Position numbers and translations under genes: made by a program. DNA of 13,919 bases, taken from NCBI GenBank assembly GCA_946183765.1, contig CAMHDC010000012.1:1-13919 (forward strand), given 5' to 3'. The notes under the pieces were generated by a model. It saw only the letters and a program-made list of their open reading frames with translations. It did no database searches and was not told the DNA's origin. This DNA is from an uncultured Clostridia bacterium (GTDB lineage: Bacteria > Bacillota > Clostridia > Christensenellales > CAG-138). Position 1 is the first letter of the stretch, and each line of letters begins with the position of its first letter. Of this stretch, positions 1 through 5,722 are shown one piece after another.

Positions 1-1037
1 AGCTCGTCCACGTCCCAGGCGGCGTTCTGGCCGATGAACAGGTCGGCGCGCTCGGTGCCGTAGTAGCCGTTGTAGGCCTTGTCGATGTACTCACGGAGCA
101 TGTTGACCGCTTCCACACCGGACATGGCGCCCTTGGCGTTCATGTTGGCCACGATGTTGCCGGCGGCGTCATAGTCCTTGGCGATCTTGTCCACGGTCTT
201 GCCGTCCAGGTTCACGACCTCCACCTCGACCTTGCCGGAGGTGGGCATGTAGGGCTGGTAGACGGGCGCGGCGGTGTCCTTGGAGGCCTCGGCGGTGAAC
301 TCGCCTTCGCCGTTGAGGAGCTTCTCCACCCAGTCAACACGCATGAGGGGCATGCGCTCGATGTCGTTGACACCGTCGAAGTAGGGGGCGAAGTAGATGG
401 CGCCGGTGGCGGTGTTACCGGTGATGGACAGGCGGACGATGGGATTTGCATCCAGGTACGCCTTGAAGTTGGGCATCTGATCCATGTACTCGGCCAGGTT
501 CACGATAGCGCCTTCTTCGCCGTACTCAGAGAGCTGGCCGGCGCCGCCCACGACCAGGTCGACCTCGTCCAGGCGCTCTTTCCAGTAGTCAAATTCCTTG
601 GTGGCGCTGCCGGCACCGGTGAACTTGTCTTCGATCTTGATCTTCAGCAGGTTCTCGACCTCCACCCAGGTGGGCTTGAGATCGCCGGTGTGGTAGGTCT
701 TGCCATCGGCCAGGGTGACGCCTTCGCCGGCCTTGTCAGCCTCGAAGGTGAGGGCGTTGGCGCGGCTGTTGTAGCCGGCGGCGATGCGCAGCGTGGTGCC
801 GTCCGCATAGACGAGCTCCTTGGCGGGCTCCGCAGCGGGCTGGGCCTCGGTCTGGCCCTCGGCGGGCTTGGTTTCTGTCTTGGTTTCTGTCTTGGTCTCG
901 GTCTTGGTTTCCGTCTTGGCAGGGGCGGCGGTGGGCTGGGTGTACTCGGTCACGTCGATCTTCTTGGTGCAGCCGACGGCGGAGACGAGCATCAAAGCCA
1001 CGAGCAGCCATGCCAACAGAGTTTTGGTCCGTTTCAT
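1..1037 (-). CDS. Extracellular solute-binding lipoprotein of an LplABC-type sugar importer (partial, C-terminus missing)
   Basis: This reading frame is open from ATG 1037 to the window edge, giving 345 residues; the C-terminus is outside the window. The N-terminus is a lipoprotein signal: basic MKRTK, a hydrophobic core, then SAVGC with the lipidated Cys at residue 23. A low-complexity linker follows, with four KTET units at about residues 41-56, then a soluble domain with the Lys/Asp/Trp-rich look of family 1 solute-binding proteins. The start is set by AAGGAGG at 1043-1049, 5 bases upstream. It is the last visible gene of the minus-strand operon, after the LplB- and LplC-type permeases. 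That order, with the binding protein last, is common in this importer class. The nearby pectinesterase and uxaE suggest a pectic oligosaccharide ligand, which is inference. The protein is tethered outside the membrane and would deliver ligand to the two permeases. LplA-type proteins are usually 500-600 residues, so roughly 40% may be missing. Confidence 0.88.
   Translation of the reverse strand, partial: MKRTKTLLAWLLVALMLVSAVGCTKKIDVTEYTQPTAAPAKTETKTETKTETKTETKPAEGQTEAQPAAEPAKELVYADGTTLRIAAGYNSRANALTFEADKAGEGVTLADGKTYHTGDLKPTWVEVENLLKIKIEDKFTGAGSATKEFDYWKERLDEVDLVVGGAGQLSEYGEEGAIVNLAEYMDQMPNFKAYLDANPIVRLSITGNTATGAIYFAPYFDGVNDIERMPLMRVDWVEKLLNGEGEFTAEASKDTAAPVYQPYMPTSGKVEVEVVNLDGKTVDKIAKDYDAAGNIVANMNAKGAMSGVEAVNMLREYIDKAYNGYYGTERADLFIGQNAAWDVDE
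868..919 (-). repeat. 12-bp tandem repeat encoding the KTET linker
   Basis: About four tandem copies of a 12-base unit (AAGACMGARACC on the minus strand) encode KTETKTETKTETKTET between the lipid anchor and the binding domain of the solute-binding protein. The copies differ only by synonymous C/A or G/A changes. The unit is in frame, so gain or loss of copies would change linker length without a frameshift. It probably acts as a flexible spacer holding the binding domain away from the membrane. Confidence 0.75.
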
Positions 1038-1042
1038 ACGTT

Positions 1043-1049
1043 CCTCCTT
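1043..1049 (-). promoter_or_regulatory. Strong ribosome binding site of the solute-binding protein
   Basis: AAGGAGG lies 5 bases before ATG 1037. It is far stronger than the sites before the two permease genes upstream (AAGGGG variants), which fits the higher translation a binding protein needs relative to its permeases. Confidence 0.7.
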
Positions 1050-1081
1050 AGTGTTTTTTGGTTCTTGTTTATGTCTATGTC

Positions 1082-1098
1082 ATCCGGAAAACCGGGAT
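1082..1098 (-). promoter_or_regulatory. Small hairpin between permease and binding-protein genes
   Basis: ATCCGG and CCGGGAT flank a four-A loop and form a short stem with one bulged base, a few bases past the permease stop codon. The 66-base gap is the only sizeable spacer in the operon. A hairpin here could protect or partly terminate the transcript and so adjust binding-protein dose. The stem is short and lacks a clean U tract, so this is tentative. Confidence 0.3.
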
Positions 1099-1103
1099 AG
1101 GCC

Positions 1104-1994
1104 TTATTCCTTCACGCCGCCCACGTTGACGCCCTTGGCGAAGTACTTCTGAATGAAGGGGTAGATGATGAGAATGGGGACGATGGAGCAGACGATCAGG
1201 GCGTAGATGACGGAGTCGGACGCGTAGATCTCGTTCCAGCCCGACATCCGGTCGGGGTCCGTGAACTCTTCCAGCTTCAACCGGATGAACACCTGCAAAG
1301 GATGCTCGTTGGGGTTGGAGATCATTTGCCTCGCCCAGAAGTAGCCGTTCCAGCGGGAGATGGCGAAGAACAGGGCCACGGTGGCGATGGTGGATTTGCA
1401 CATGGGGATGAACACCTTGGTGAGCACCTGGAACTCGGACGCGCCGTCCACGATGGCCGCCTCCTCGATCTCGGAGGGGACGCCCTCGAAGGCGTTCCTG
1501 AGGAGGATGATGTTCATGGCCGCCATGCCCATGGCGATGACCACCAGCCACTTGTCGTCCGTGATGCCCACGGAGTTGAACACGGCCTTGGTCTGCAGAT
1601 AGTTGAGGTACTGGGGCACCAAGCCGGCGCTGAACCACATGGTGAACACCAGGAAGAAGTTGAAGAACCGCCTAAAGAGCAAGCGGCGCTTGGAGAGGGC
1701 GTAGCCGCCCAGGATGGCCACGAACAGGGCCCAGACCGTGCCGTAGAAGGTGAGGAAGAGGGTGTTGGAATAGGCGTTCCAGAACATGTTGTCGTTGAAC
1801 ATGCGCTGGAAGGCCTGGAACTGCACGTCCTTGGGGAAGAGGATCACCTGGCCGTATTCCACGGCGGTCCGGCCGCTGACGGCGGCGGAGATGGCGTAGA
1901 GGAACGGGTACAGGCAGATGAGGGAGAACATGAGCAGCAGCGTATAGCTGATGATCTTGAAGATGAGTTCGGAAGCTTCCAGTTTGCGTTTCAT
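1104..1994 (-). CDS. Carbohydrate ABC transporter permease, LplC/YtcP type
   Basis: The product is a 296-residue inner-membrane permease, normal length for the family, with about six membrane segments (near residues 11-36, 76-98, 108-130, 148-166, 200-215 and 262-284). The cytoplasmic EAA loop that contacts the ATPase is clear at about residues 178-197, with EAAIVDGAS followed by VFIP. The C-terminus FAKGVNVGGVKE is a signature ending of the LplC/YtcP group. It pairs with the LplB-type gene upstream to form the channel heterodimer. The two genes are 12 bases apart and certainly co-transcribed. The start ATG 1994 follows AAGGGGGG. No ATPase gene is visible; importers of this class often use a shared MsmK-type ATPase encoded elsewhere. 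The substrate, probably oligogalacturonides or related pectin fragments, is inferred from neighbours only. Confidence 0.93.
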   Translation of the reverse strand: MKRKLEASELIFKIISYTLLLMFSLICLYPFLYAISAAVSGRTAVEYGQVILFPKDVQFQAFQRMFNDNMFWNAYSNTLFLTFYGTVWALFVAILGGYALSKRRLLFRRFFNFFLVFTMWFSAGLVPQYLNYLQTKAVFNSVGITDDKWLVVIAMGMAAMNIILLRNAFEGVPSEIEEAAIVDGASEFQVLTKVFIPMCKSTIATVALFFAISRWNGYFWARQMISNPNEHPLQVFIRLKLEEFTDPDRMSGWNEIYASDSVIYALIVCSIVPILIIYPFIQKYFAKGVNVGGVKE

Positions 1995-2006
1995 GCTCGT
2001 CCCCCC

Positions 2007-3059
2007 TTAATACAGCGATACGTTGGACGCCTTGCGGGCGATGGTGTTGGCCCCGATGACCAGGAACATGCCGATGACGTTGTTCATCATCTCCGCCGCG
2101 GAGGCGATGCCCTTGGCCGCGCCCTCCAGGCCGTACCGGTTGGCGAAGGTGGAGACCACGTCGGCGGTCACATAGGTCTTGGGGTTGTAGAGGAGCAGCA
2201 CCTTCTCGTAGCCGATGTTGAGCAGGGAACCGATCCTGGTGATGAGCATGATGACGATGGTGGACAGGATGCTGGGCAGCACCACGTAGCGCATCTGGGC
2301 CATCTTGCCGGCGCCGTCGATCTGGGCGGCCTCGTAGCTGGTGGGCGAGATGGCGATGATGGCGGCGAAGTAGACGATGCTGTCATAGCCCGCGCCCTCC
2401 CAGATGCCGCTGATCTGGTAGATGGCGCGGAAGAAGCCGGGATTGTTGAGCAGGCCCGCGTTGGCCACCTCCCGGGAAACGAGGCCCAGCGAGGCCAGCG
2501 CCTGGGAGACGATGCCCATGCCGGAGATGATGGAGCCCTGCTTCACCAACATGGTGACCAGGGTGGTCATGACGACGGTGGACATGAACTTGGGCAGATA
2601 GGTGAGCACCTGGCAGGTGGACCTGACCAGGTTCGACTTGATCTCGTTGAAGAACAGGGCCAGGATGATGGGCATGGGGAACCCGAAGCACAGGCCGTAG
2701 AAGCTGAGCAGGAAGGTGTTGCGGAAGGCCCGCCAGAACTCGGTGGACATGCCGTCGCCGCCTACCAGCAGGCGCTTGAAATAGGAGAAGCCGGCGAAGA
2801 ACTGCTCCGCCACGGGCTTGACCTCATCCGAGACCTTGAAGCTGCCCAGCAGCTCGTACATGGGGAAATACCGCCAGAACAGGAAGACCAGGATCATGGG
2901 GATCAGCATGATATACAGCCGCCAATCCTTCAGAATGGTCAAGCCCACGTTCCGCCAGTAGTGCTTCTCCACATCGTCGCGGACCACCTGCTCGGGGTTC
3001 TCCCGATAGGTCTTGGTCACCTGGTCAAATACGAGAAAATCCGACGCTTTACTTTCCAT
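2007..3059 (-). CDS. Carbohydrate ABC transporter permease, LplB type
   Basis: The product is a 350-residue integral membrane protein with a longer-than-usual polar N-terminal tail (about 45 residues) before the first membrane segment at about 47-64. The EAA loop is at about residues 243-262 (YEAAQIDGAG then YVVLPSI). The end, ANTIARKASNVSLY, is typical of LplB-type permeases. It is the partner of the LplC-type permease encoded next. The start ATG 3059 is preceded by AAGGGG, which overlaps the stop codon region of the upstream membrane-protein gene, with a 12-base gap. Polar residues in the tail (many Asp, Glu, Arg) suggest it lies in the cytoplasm, but I assign it no role. Confidence 0.93.
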   Translation of the reverse strand: MESKASDFLVFDQVTKTYRENPEQVVRDDVEKHYWRNVGLTILKDWRLYIMLIPMILVFLFWRYFPMYELLGSFKVSDEVKPVAEQFFAGFSYFKRLLVGGDGMSTEFWRAFRNTFLLSFYGLCFGFPMPIILALFFNEIKSNLVRSTCQVLTYLPKFMSTVVMTTLVTMLVKQGSIISGMGIVSQALASLGLVSREVANAGLLNNPGFFRAIYQISGIWEGAGYDSIVYFAAIIAISPTSYEAAQIDGAGKMAQMRYVVLPSILSTIVIMLITRIGSLLNIGYEKVLLLYNPKTYVTADVVSTFANRYGLEGAAKGIASAAEMMNNVIGMFLVIGANTIARKASNVSLY

Positions 3060-3071
3060 CAGCTCGTCCCC

Positions 3072-3644
3072 TTATCCTTTTTGTGGTTCCTTTTGTATGC
3101 GCAGCAGATAGTGTATCTGATCTTCGAAAATGCCGTCCAGCCGCCGGGAGATCCAAACGACCACCACGGTGAACAGGTCCGTGATGACCCCGGTGGTGAA
3201 AAAGCCCAATGAGACGCCGAGGCCGTTTCCCAGGACGAGGGCCGTCAGCGCCCGCCCCAGCTGCATGAGCAGCGCCGTCATCAGCGCGAAGCCGATGGTG
3301 TGCAGGGCGTCCTTCCGGGTCTCCTCCTTGCCCCAGGCGTTGAGGAGCAGGAGCGCGGCCAGCGAGAGCAGGTTCCCGAGGCCGTACACCAGGTACTGAT
3401 CGCCCCGGGCCTTCGACAGCAGGCAGACCAGTACGCCGCCGAACGCGGCGTGGATGCCGGCCCAGGGGCCCCACCGCATCATGACGATGGCGGTGATGGC
3501 GGCCACCGCGGAGACCGTGTAGGGCTCGGCGGGAAAGAGTTTGGTGGCGGCGAAGTGGAGCACCGGCTCGAACAGGGCCAGCATGAGCGCGAAGCAGCCC
3601 AGATCGATCGCCCGGTATTCGCCCAAGCTCCGCTGCTTCGCCAT
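3072..3644 (-). CDS. Small polytopic membrane protein, possibly ECF S-component-like
   Basis: The product is a 190-residue hydrophobic protein with five or six predicted membrane segments (near 14-35, 43-58, 62-77, 84-103, 114-137 and 142-165) and a basic, cytoplasm-like C-terminus containing RRLDGIFEDQIHYLLR. A conserved-looking block, TAIVMMRWGPWAG, sits at about residues 51-63. Size and topology fit substrate-binding S components of energy-coupling-factor transporters. I know proteins of this look only as 'ECF S-component-like' or uncharacterised, so function is open. The start ATG 3644 has GGGAGG at 3655-3660, 10 bases upstream. It is the first gene of the operon and is followed 12 bases later by the LplB-type permease, so a link to sugar uptake is likely. 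It could instead be an accessory or stability factor for that importer. Confidence 0.82.
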   Translation of the reverse strand: MAKQRSLGEYRAIDLGCFALMLALFEPVLHFAATKLFPAEPYTVSAVAAITAIVMMRWGPWAGIHAAFGGVLVCLLSKARGDQYLVYGLGNLLSLAALLLLNAWGKEETRKDALHTIGFALMTALLMQLGRALTALVLGNGLGVSLGFFTTGVITDLFTVVVVWISRRLDGIFEDQIHYLLRIQKEPQKG

Positions 3645-3706
3645 CGGTGATCCGCCTCCCAGCCAGGGCGAGGGAGTTTACCCCTTATACCCTGTTTTAC
3701 TTTTCT

Positions 3707-3736
3707 ATTGTAGTTTCCAAAGCCGCGCTTTGTACA
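3707..3736 (-). promoter_or_regulatory. Candidate promoter of the transporter operon
   Basis: On the minus strand, TGTACA (3731-3736) as -35 and TACAAT (3707-3712) as -10 are separated by 18 bases, upstream of the membrane-protein start at 3644. The -35 box coincides with one arm of the TTTGTACA inverted repeat, so a regulator bound there would directly block or aid polymerase. An alternative, weaker pair further upstream (TTGTAC near 3760) cannot be excluded. Confidence 0.4.
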
Positions 3737-3765
3737 TATCTAAAACGACCTCCTTCCTGTACAAA
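3729..3765. repeat. Inverted repeat TTTGTACA / TGTACAAA in the divergent promoter region
   Basis: TTTGTACA at 3729-3736 and TGTACAAA at 3758-3765 are perfect 8-base inverted copies 21 bases apart. Each contains the palindrome TGTACA. They lie between the transporter operon and the pectinesterase gene. Two dyad sites about three helical turns apart are typical of an operator bound by a dimeric or tetrameric regulator. The intervening A/T- and C-rich segment also carries a GGAGG-like motif on the minus strand. Confidence 0.5.
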
Positions 3766-3789
3766 ACGGACAATTCCCGGTTATCCCAT

Positions 3790-3818
3790 TTGCGGCCCCG
3801 GGGGGCCTATGGTATAAC
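3790..3818 (+). promoter_or_regulatory. Promoter of the pectinesterase gene (extended -10)
   Basis: TTGCGG (3790-3795), a 17-base spacer and TATAAC (3813-3818) preceded by TGG form a sigma-A type promoter with an extended -10 (TGnTATAAC). Transcription would begin near 3825, downstream of ATG 3820, which supports the GTG start at 3847. The same TGnTATAAC form recurs before the gene at 9065. Confidence 0.55.
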
Positions 3819-3846
3819 AATGACAGCAAAAGCATGGGAGGCGCCT

Positions 3847-4728
3847 GTGAGCGAATGGCGGATCAATCTGCGGGAAAATCTGCAGGATGTTTTGGATATA
3901 GCCCCGCCGGGGACCGTCATACGGCTGCCCGCGGGGGTCATGCGGCAGAAAATCGTGGTCCGCACCCCGGGCATAACCCTGATCGGCGCGGGCATGGACA
4001 GGACGGCGCTGGCCTTTGACCGGTGCGCCCGGGACATGGACAAAGCGGGTCGGCCGCTGGGCACGTTCCGCTCCTTCACCCTGGCCGTGACCGCCGAAAA
4101 CGTGACCCTTCGGGACCTGACGGTGCGAAACGACGCCGCTGACCCGGTCCGAAACGGGCAGCAGGTGGCGCTTTCGGTCTGCGGGGACGGGTTCCTCATG
4201 GACAGCTGCGCCCTCGTCTCCACCCAGGACACCCTGTTCCTGGGCCCCCTGCCCCCGGATCTGAGGCTCCGGTACAGGGACGTGCTGCCCCCGGAGCTGC
4301 GGCGGCCGGAGCCCCTTTCGTCCCGGTTCGCGAACTGCCGGATCGCCGGGTCCGTGGACTTCGTCTTCGGCGGCGGCAGCGCCCTGTTCGAGGGGTGCGA
4401 GATCCTGTCCGTCGCCGACGGCCGGCGCGTGGGGTACGTGGCCGCCCCCTCCCACGAGCTTGCCCAGACGGACGGCTTCGTCTTCCGCCGCTGCCGGTTC
4501 ACGGCGTCGCCGGGCGTGGCCCCCGGGAGCGTGTATCTGGCCCGGCCCTGGCGGGATCACGGCCTGTGCGTCTTCGAAGACTGCGCCTACGGCCCCCATA
4601 TCCACCCCGCCGGCTTCGACAAATGGGGCACCACCTGCCGGGACGGGACCGCCCGGTTTTACGAAACGCCCGGCGTAACCGGGCGTGTGAAATGGGTCAG
4701 AGGGCCTCTCGATAGAGACGTTCGATGA
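3847..4728 (+). CDS. Pectinesterase, carbohydrate esterase family 8, no signal peptide
   Basis: The 293-residue product hydrolyses methyl esters of galacturonan. It has the CE8 right-handed beta-helix motifs in order: GQQVAL (oxyanion Gln region, about residue 104), QDTLFLG with Asp128, SVDFVFGGG with nucleophile Asp171, and YLARPWRD with Arg233. All key residues are present. I prefer GTG 3847 over ATG 3820, which gives 302 residues, because GGGAGG at 3836-3841 is 5 bases upstream and the predicted transcript starts after 3820. No signal peptide or membrane segment is seen with either start, so the enzyme is probably cytoplasmic, acting on imported methylated oligogalacturonides. That fits the divergent importer operon. 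The last 32 bases overlap the convergent isomerase/epimerase gene. Well-studied CE8 enzymes are mostly secreted or outer-membrane, so location is the uncertain part, not family. Confidence 0.93.
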   Translation: MSEWRINLRENLQDVLDIAPPGTVIRLPAGVMRQKIVVRTPGITLIGAGMDRTALAFDRCARDMDKAGRPLGTFRSFTLAVTAENVTLRDLTVRNDAADPVRNGQQVALSVCGDGFLMDSCALVSTQDTLFLGPLPPDLRLRYRDVLPPELRRPEPLSSRFANCRIAGSVDFVFGGGSALFEGCEILSVADGRRVGYVAAPSHELAQTDGFVFRRCRFTASPGVAPGSVYLARPWRDHGLCVFEDCAYGPHIHPAGFDKWGTTCRDGTARFYETPGVTGRVKWVRGPLDRDVR

Positions 4729-5557
4729 GCTCCCGGGATTGGACGGCGTTGGTGTCGTCGGTGTTCTCCAAGGTGGCCTGGACGTAGGGCTTGCGGGCCT
4801 TGAGGAAGGAGAGGATGGCCGAATAGTCCATCTTCCCGGTGCCGGCGGCCACGCTTTTCAGCTTTCCGTCCCCGGGCAAAAAGTCCTTGATGTGCACCAC
4901 CGCGATCCGGTCGCAGAGCTTGTCCATGGCTTCGCCGATGACCCGCTCCCGCGCATCCACGTTCTCCGGGGCGAGCAGGTTCACCGGGTCGAAGATGATC
5001 CGAAGGTTCCGGCTGCCCATGGCGCGGACGACCTCCAGCGCCCGGTCCGGGTTCCAGACGATGTGGTTCCACACGGGCTCGATGGCCAGCGTCACGCCCC
5101 GGCGCTCCGCCTCCGCCACCACCGGCTCGAGGCCCCGCATAAAGGCGGTCAGCGCCTCCCGGCCGTGGCAGGCGGGCTCGTAGGTATAGGCGGCGTTGGG
5201 CGCGCCGGTCTCCGTGCCCACGGTGCAGATGCCGGCCAGGGCCGCCAGGCGGATATGGGCGAAGTAGCGGGCCTGGATCTCCTTCCGCTTCGCCGGGTCC
5301 GGGTGGGCCAGGTTGAGATAGCAGCCCAGCACCGCCACGTCCAGCCCGTTTTGGGCGAACACCCGCTTCACGTGCATGGCGAGGCCCTCGGTCATGGCCG
5401 CCTCGTCGAAGGCGACGCCGGATATGACTTTGCTGAGGGCCAGATGCACGCAGGAGAAGCCCTCCTCCCGGGCCGTCTTCGCCCGCTCCTCCAGGGTCCA
5501 AAAGGCCCTGTCCTTGGTGGTGTTCACGTCGTGGAGCCGAATGCCGATCTGGATCAT
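4697..5557 (-). CDS. Sugar isomerase/epimerase of the xylose-isomerase-like TIM-barrel family
   Basis: The 286-residue product has the typical length and layout of the AP-endonuclease-2/xylose-isomerase-like barrel. Probable metal ligands are Glu160 in AIEPVWNH, Asp190 in IIFDPVN, His222 in VVHIKDF, and Glu264 in TLENT. VGTETG at about 113-118 and GTGKMDY at about 239-245 are further family features. The position usually His three residues after the Asp is Asn193 here, as in some subgroups. The start ATG 5557 has GGGAGG at 5565-5570. It is probably a cytoplasmic metal-dependent isomerase or epimerase of a sugar or uronate. Its position between a pectinesterase and uxaE suggests a role in galacturonate, rhamnose or another pectin sugar pathway. 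The exact substrate cannot be read from sequence. The 3' end overlaps the pectinesterase gene tail to tail by 32 bases. Confidence 0.88.
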   Translation of the reverse strand: MIQIGIRLHDVNTTKDRAFWTLEERAKTAREEGFSCVHLALSKVISGVAFDEAAMTEGLAMHVKRVFAQNGLDVAVLGCYLNLAHPDPAKRKEIQARYFAHIRLAALAGICTVGTETGAPNAAYTYEPACHGREALTAFMRGLEPVVAEAERRGVTLAIEPVWNHIVWNPDRALEVVRAMGSRNLRIIFDPVNLLAPENVDARERVIGEAMDKLCDRIAVVHIKDFLPGDGKLKSVAAGTGKMDYSAILSFLKARKPYVQATLENTDDTNAVQSRELIERLYREAL

Positions 5558-5589
5558 GGTTGTTCCTCCCGCTGTTTTGCTATACAGGC

Positions 5590-5618
5590 ATCATAGCATC
5601 CATGGCCCAAAAGCGCAA
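5590..5618 (-). promoter_or_regulatory. Promoter of the isomerase/epimerase gene
   Basis: On the minus strand, TTGCGC (5613-5618), a 17-base spacer and TATGAT (5590-5595) form a promoter with an extended -10 (TGCTATGAT). Transcription would start near 5583, giving a leader of about 25 bases ahead of ATG 5557. It stands divergently to the uxaE promoter, with only 26 bases between their -35 boxes, so one regulator could control both. Confidence 0.6.
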
Positions 5619-5644
5619 TCTTTTGCCGGCATGAACCCGGCGTC

Positions 5645-5673
5645 TTGACTTTTTTCGGCGCCCTTTATATACT
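5645..5673 (+). promoter_or_regulatory. Promoter of uxaE
   Basis: TTGACT (5645-5650), a 17-base spacer and TATACT (5668-5673) closely match the sigma-A consensus. The leader to ATG 5723 would be about 43 bases and A-rich, ending in a GGAG ribosome binding site at 5711-5714. No obvious operator dyad is seen. Confidence 0.7.
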
Positions 5674-5722
5674 GACTGCGAATCACTTTTTGAACGACGA
5701 TAATAAATAAGGAGATATAAAA

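Noticed and set aside
868..919. Tandem repeat as a CRISPR or mobile-element signature
   Set aside because: The units are 12 bases without spacers, in frame, and encode a KTET protein linker.
1302..3212. A 636-codon plus-strand open frame opposite the permease genes
   Set aside because: The translation is a His/Gly/Asp/Glu-rich composition typical of an antisense frame in GC-rich DNA, with no domain or membrane segment, while the minus strand encodes two clear permeases.
3749..3758. Strong Shine-Dalgarno on the minus strand as the start of a longer missed gene
   Set aside because: The only ATG in range opens a frame of 10 codons; no longer coding region follows, so it is listed only as a possible leader peptide.
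3541..3846. N-terminal extension of the pectinesterase frame to ATG 3541 or ATG 3820
   Set aside because: The extension crosses the intergenic promoter region and the start of the divergent gene. ATG 3820 lies at the predicted transcript start with no correctly spaced ribosome site, whereas GTG 3847 has GGGAGG five bases upstream.
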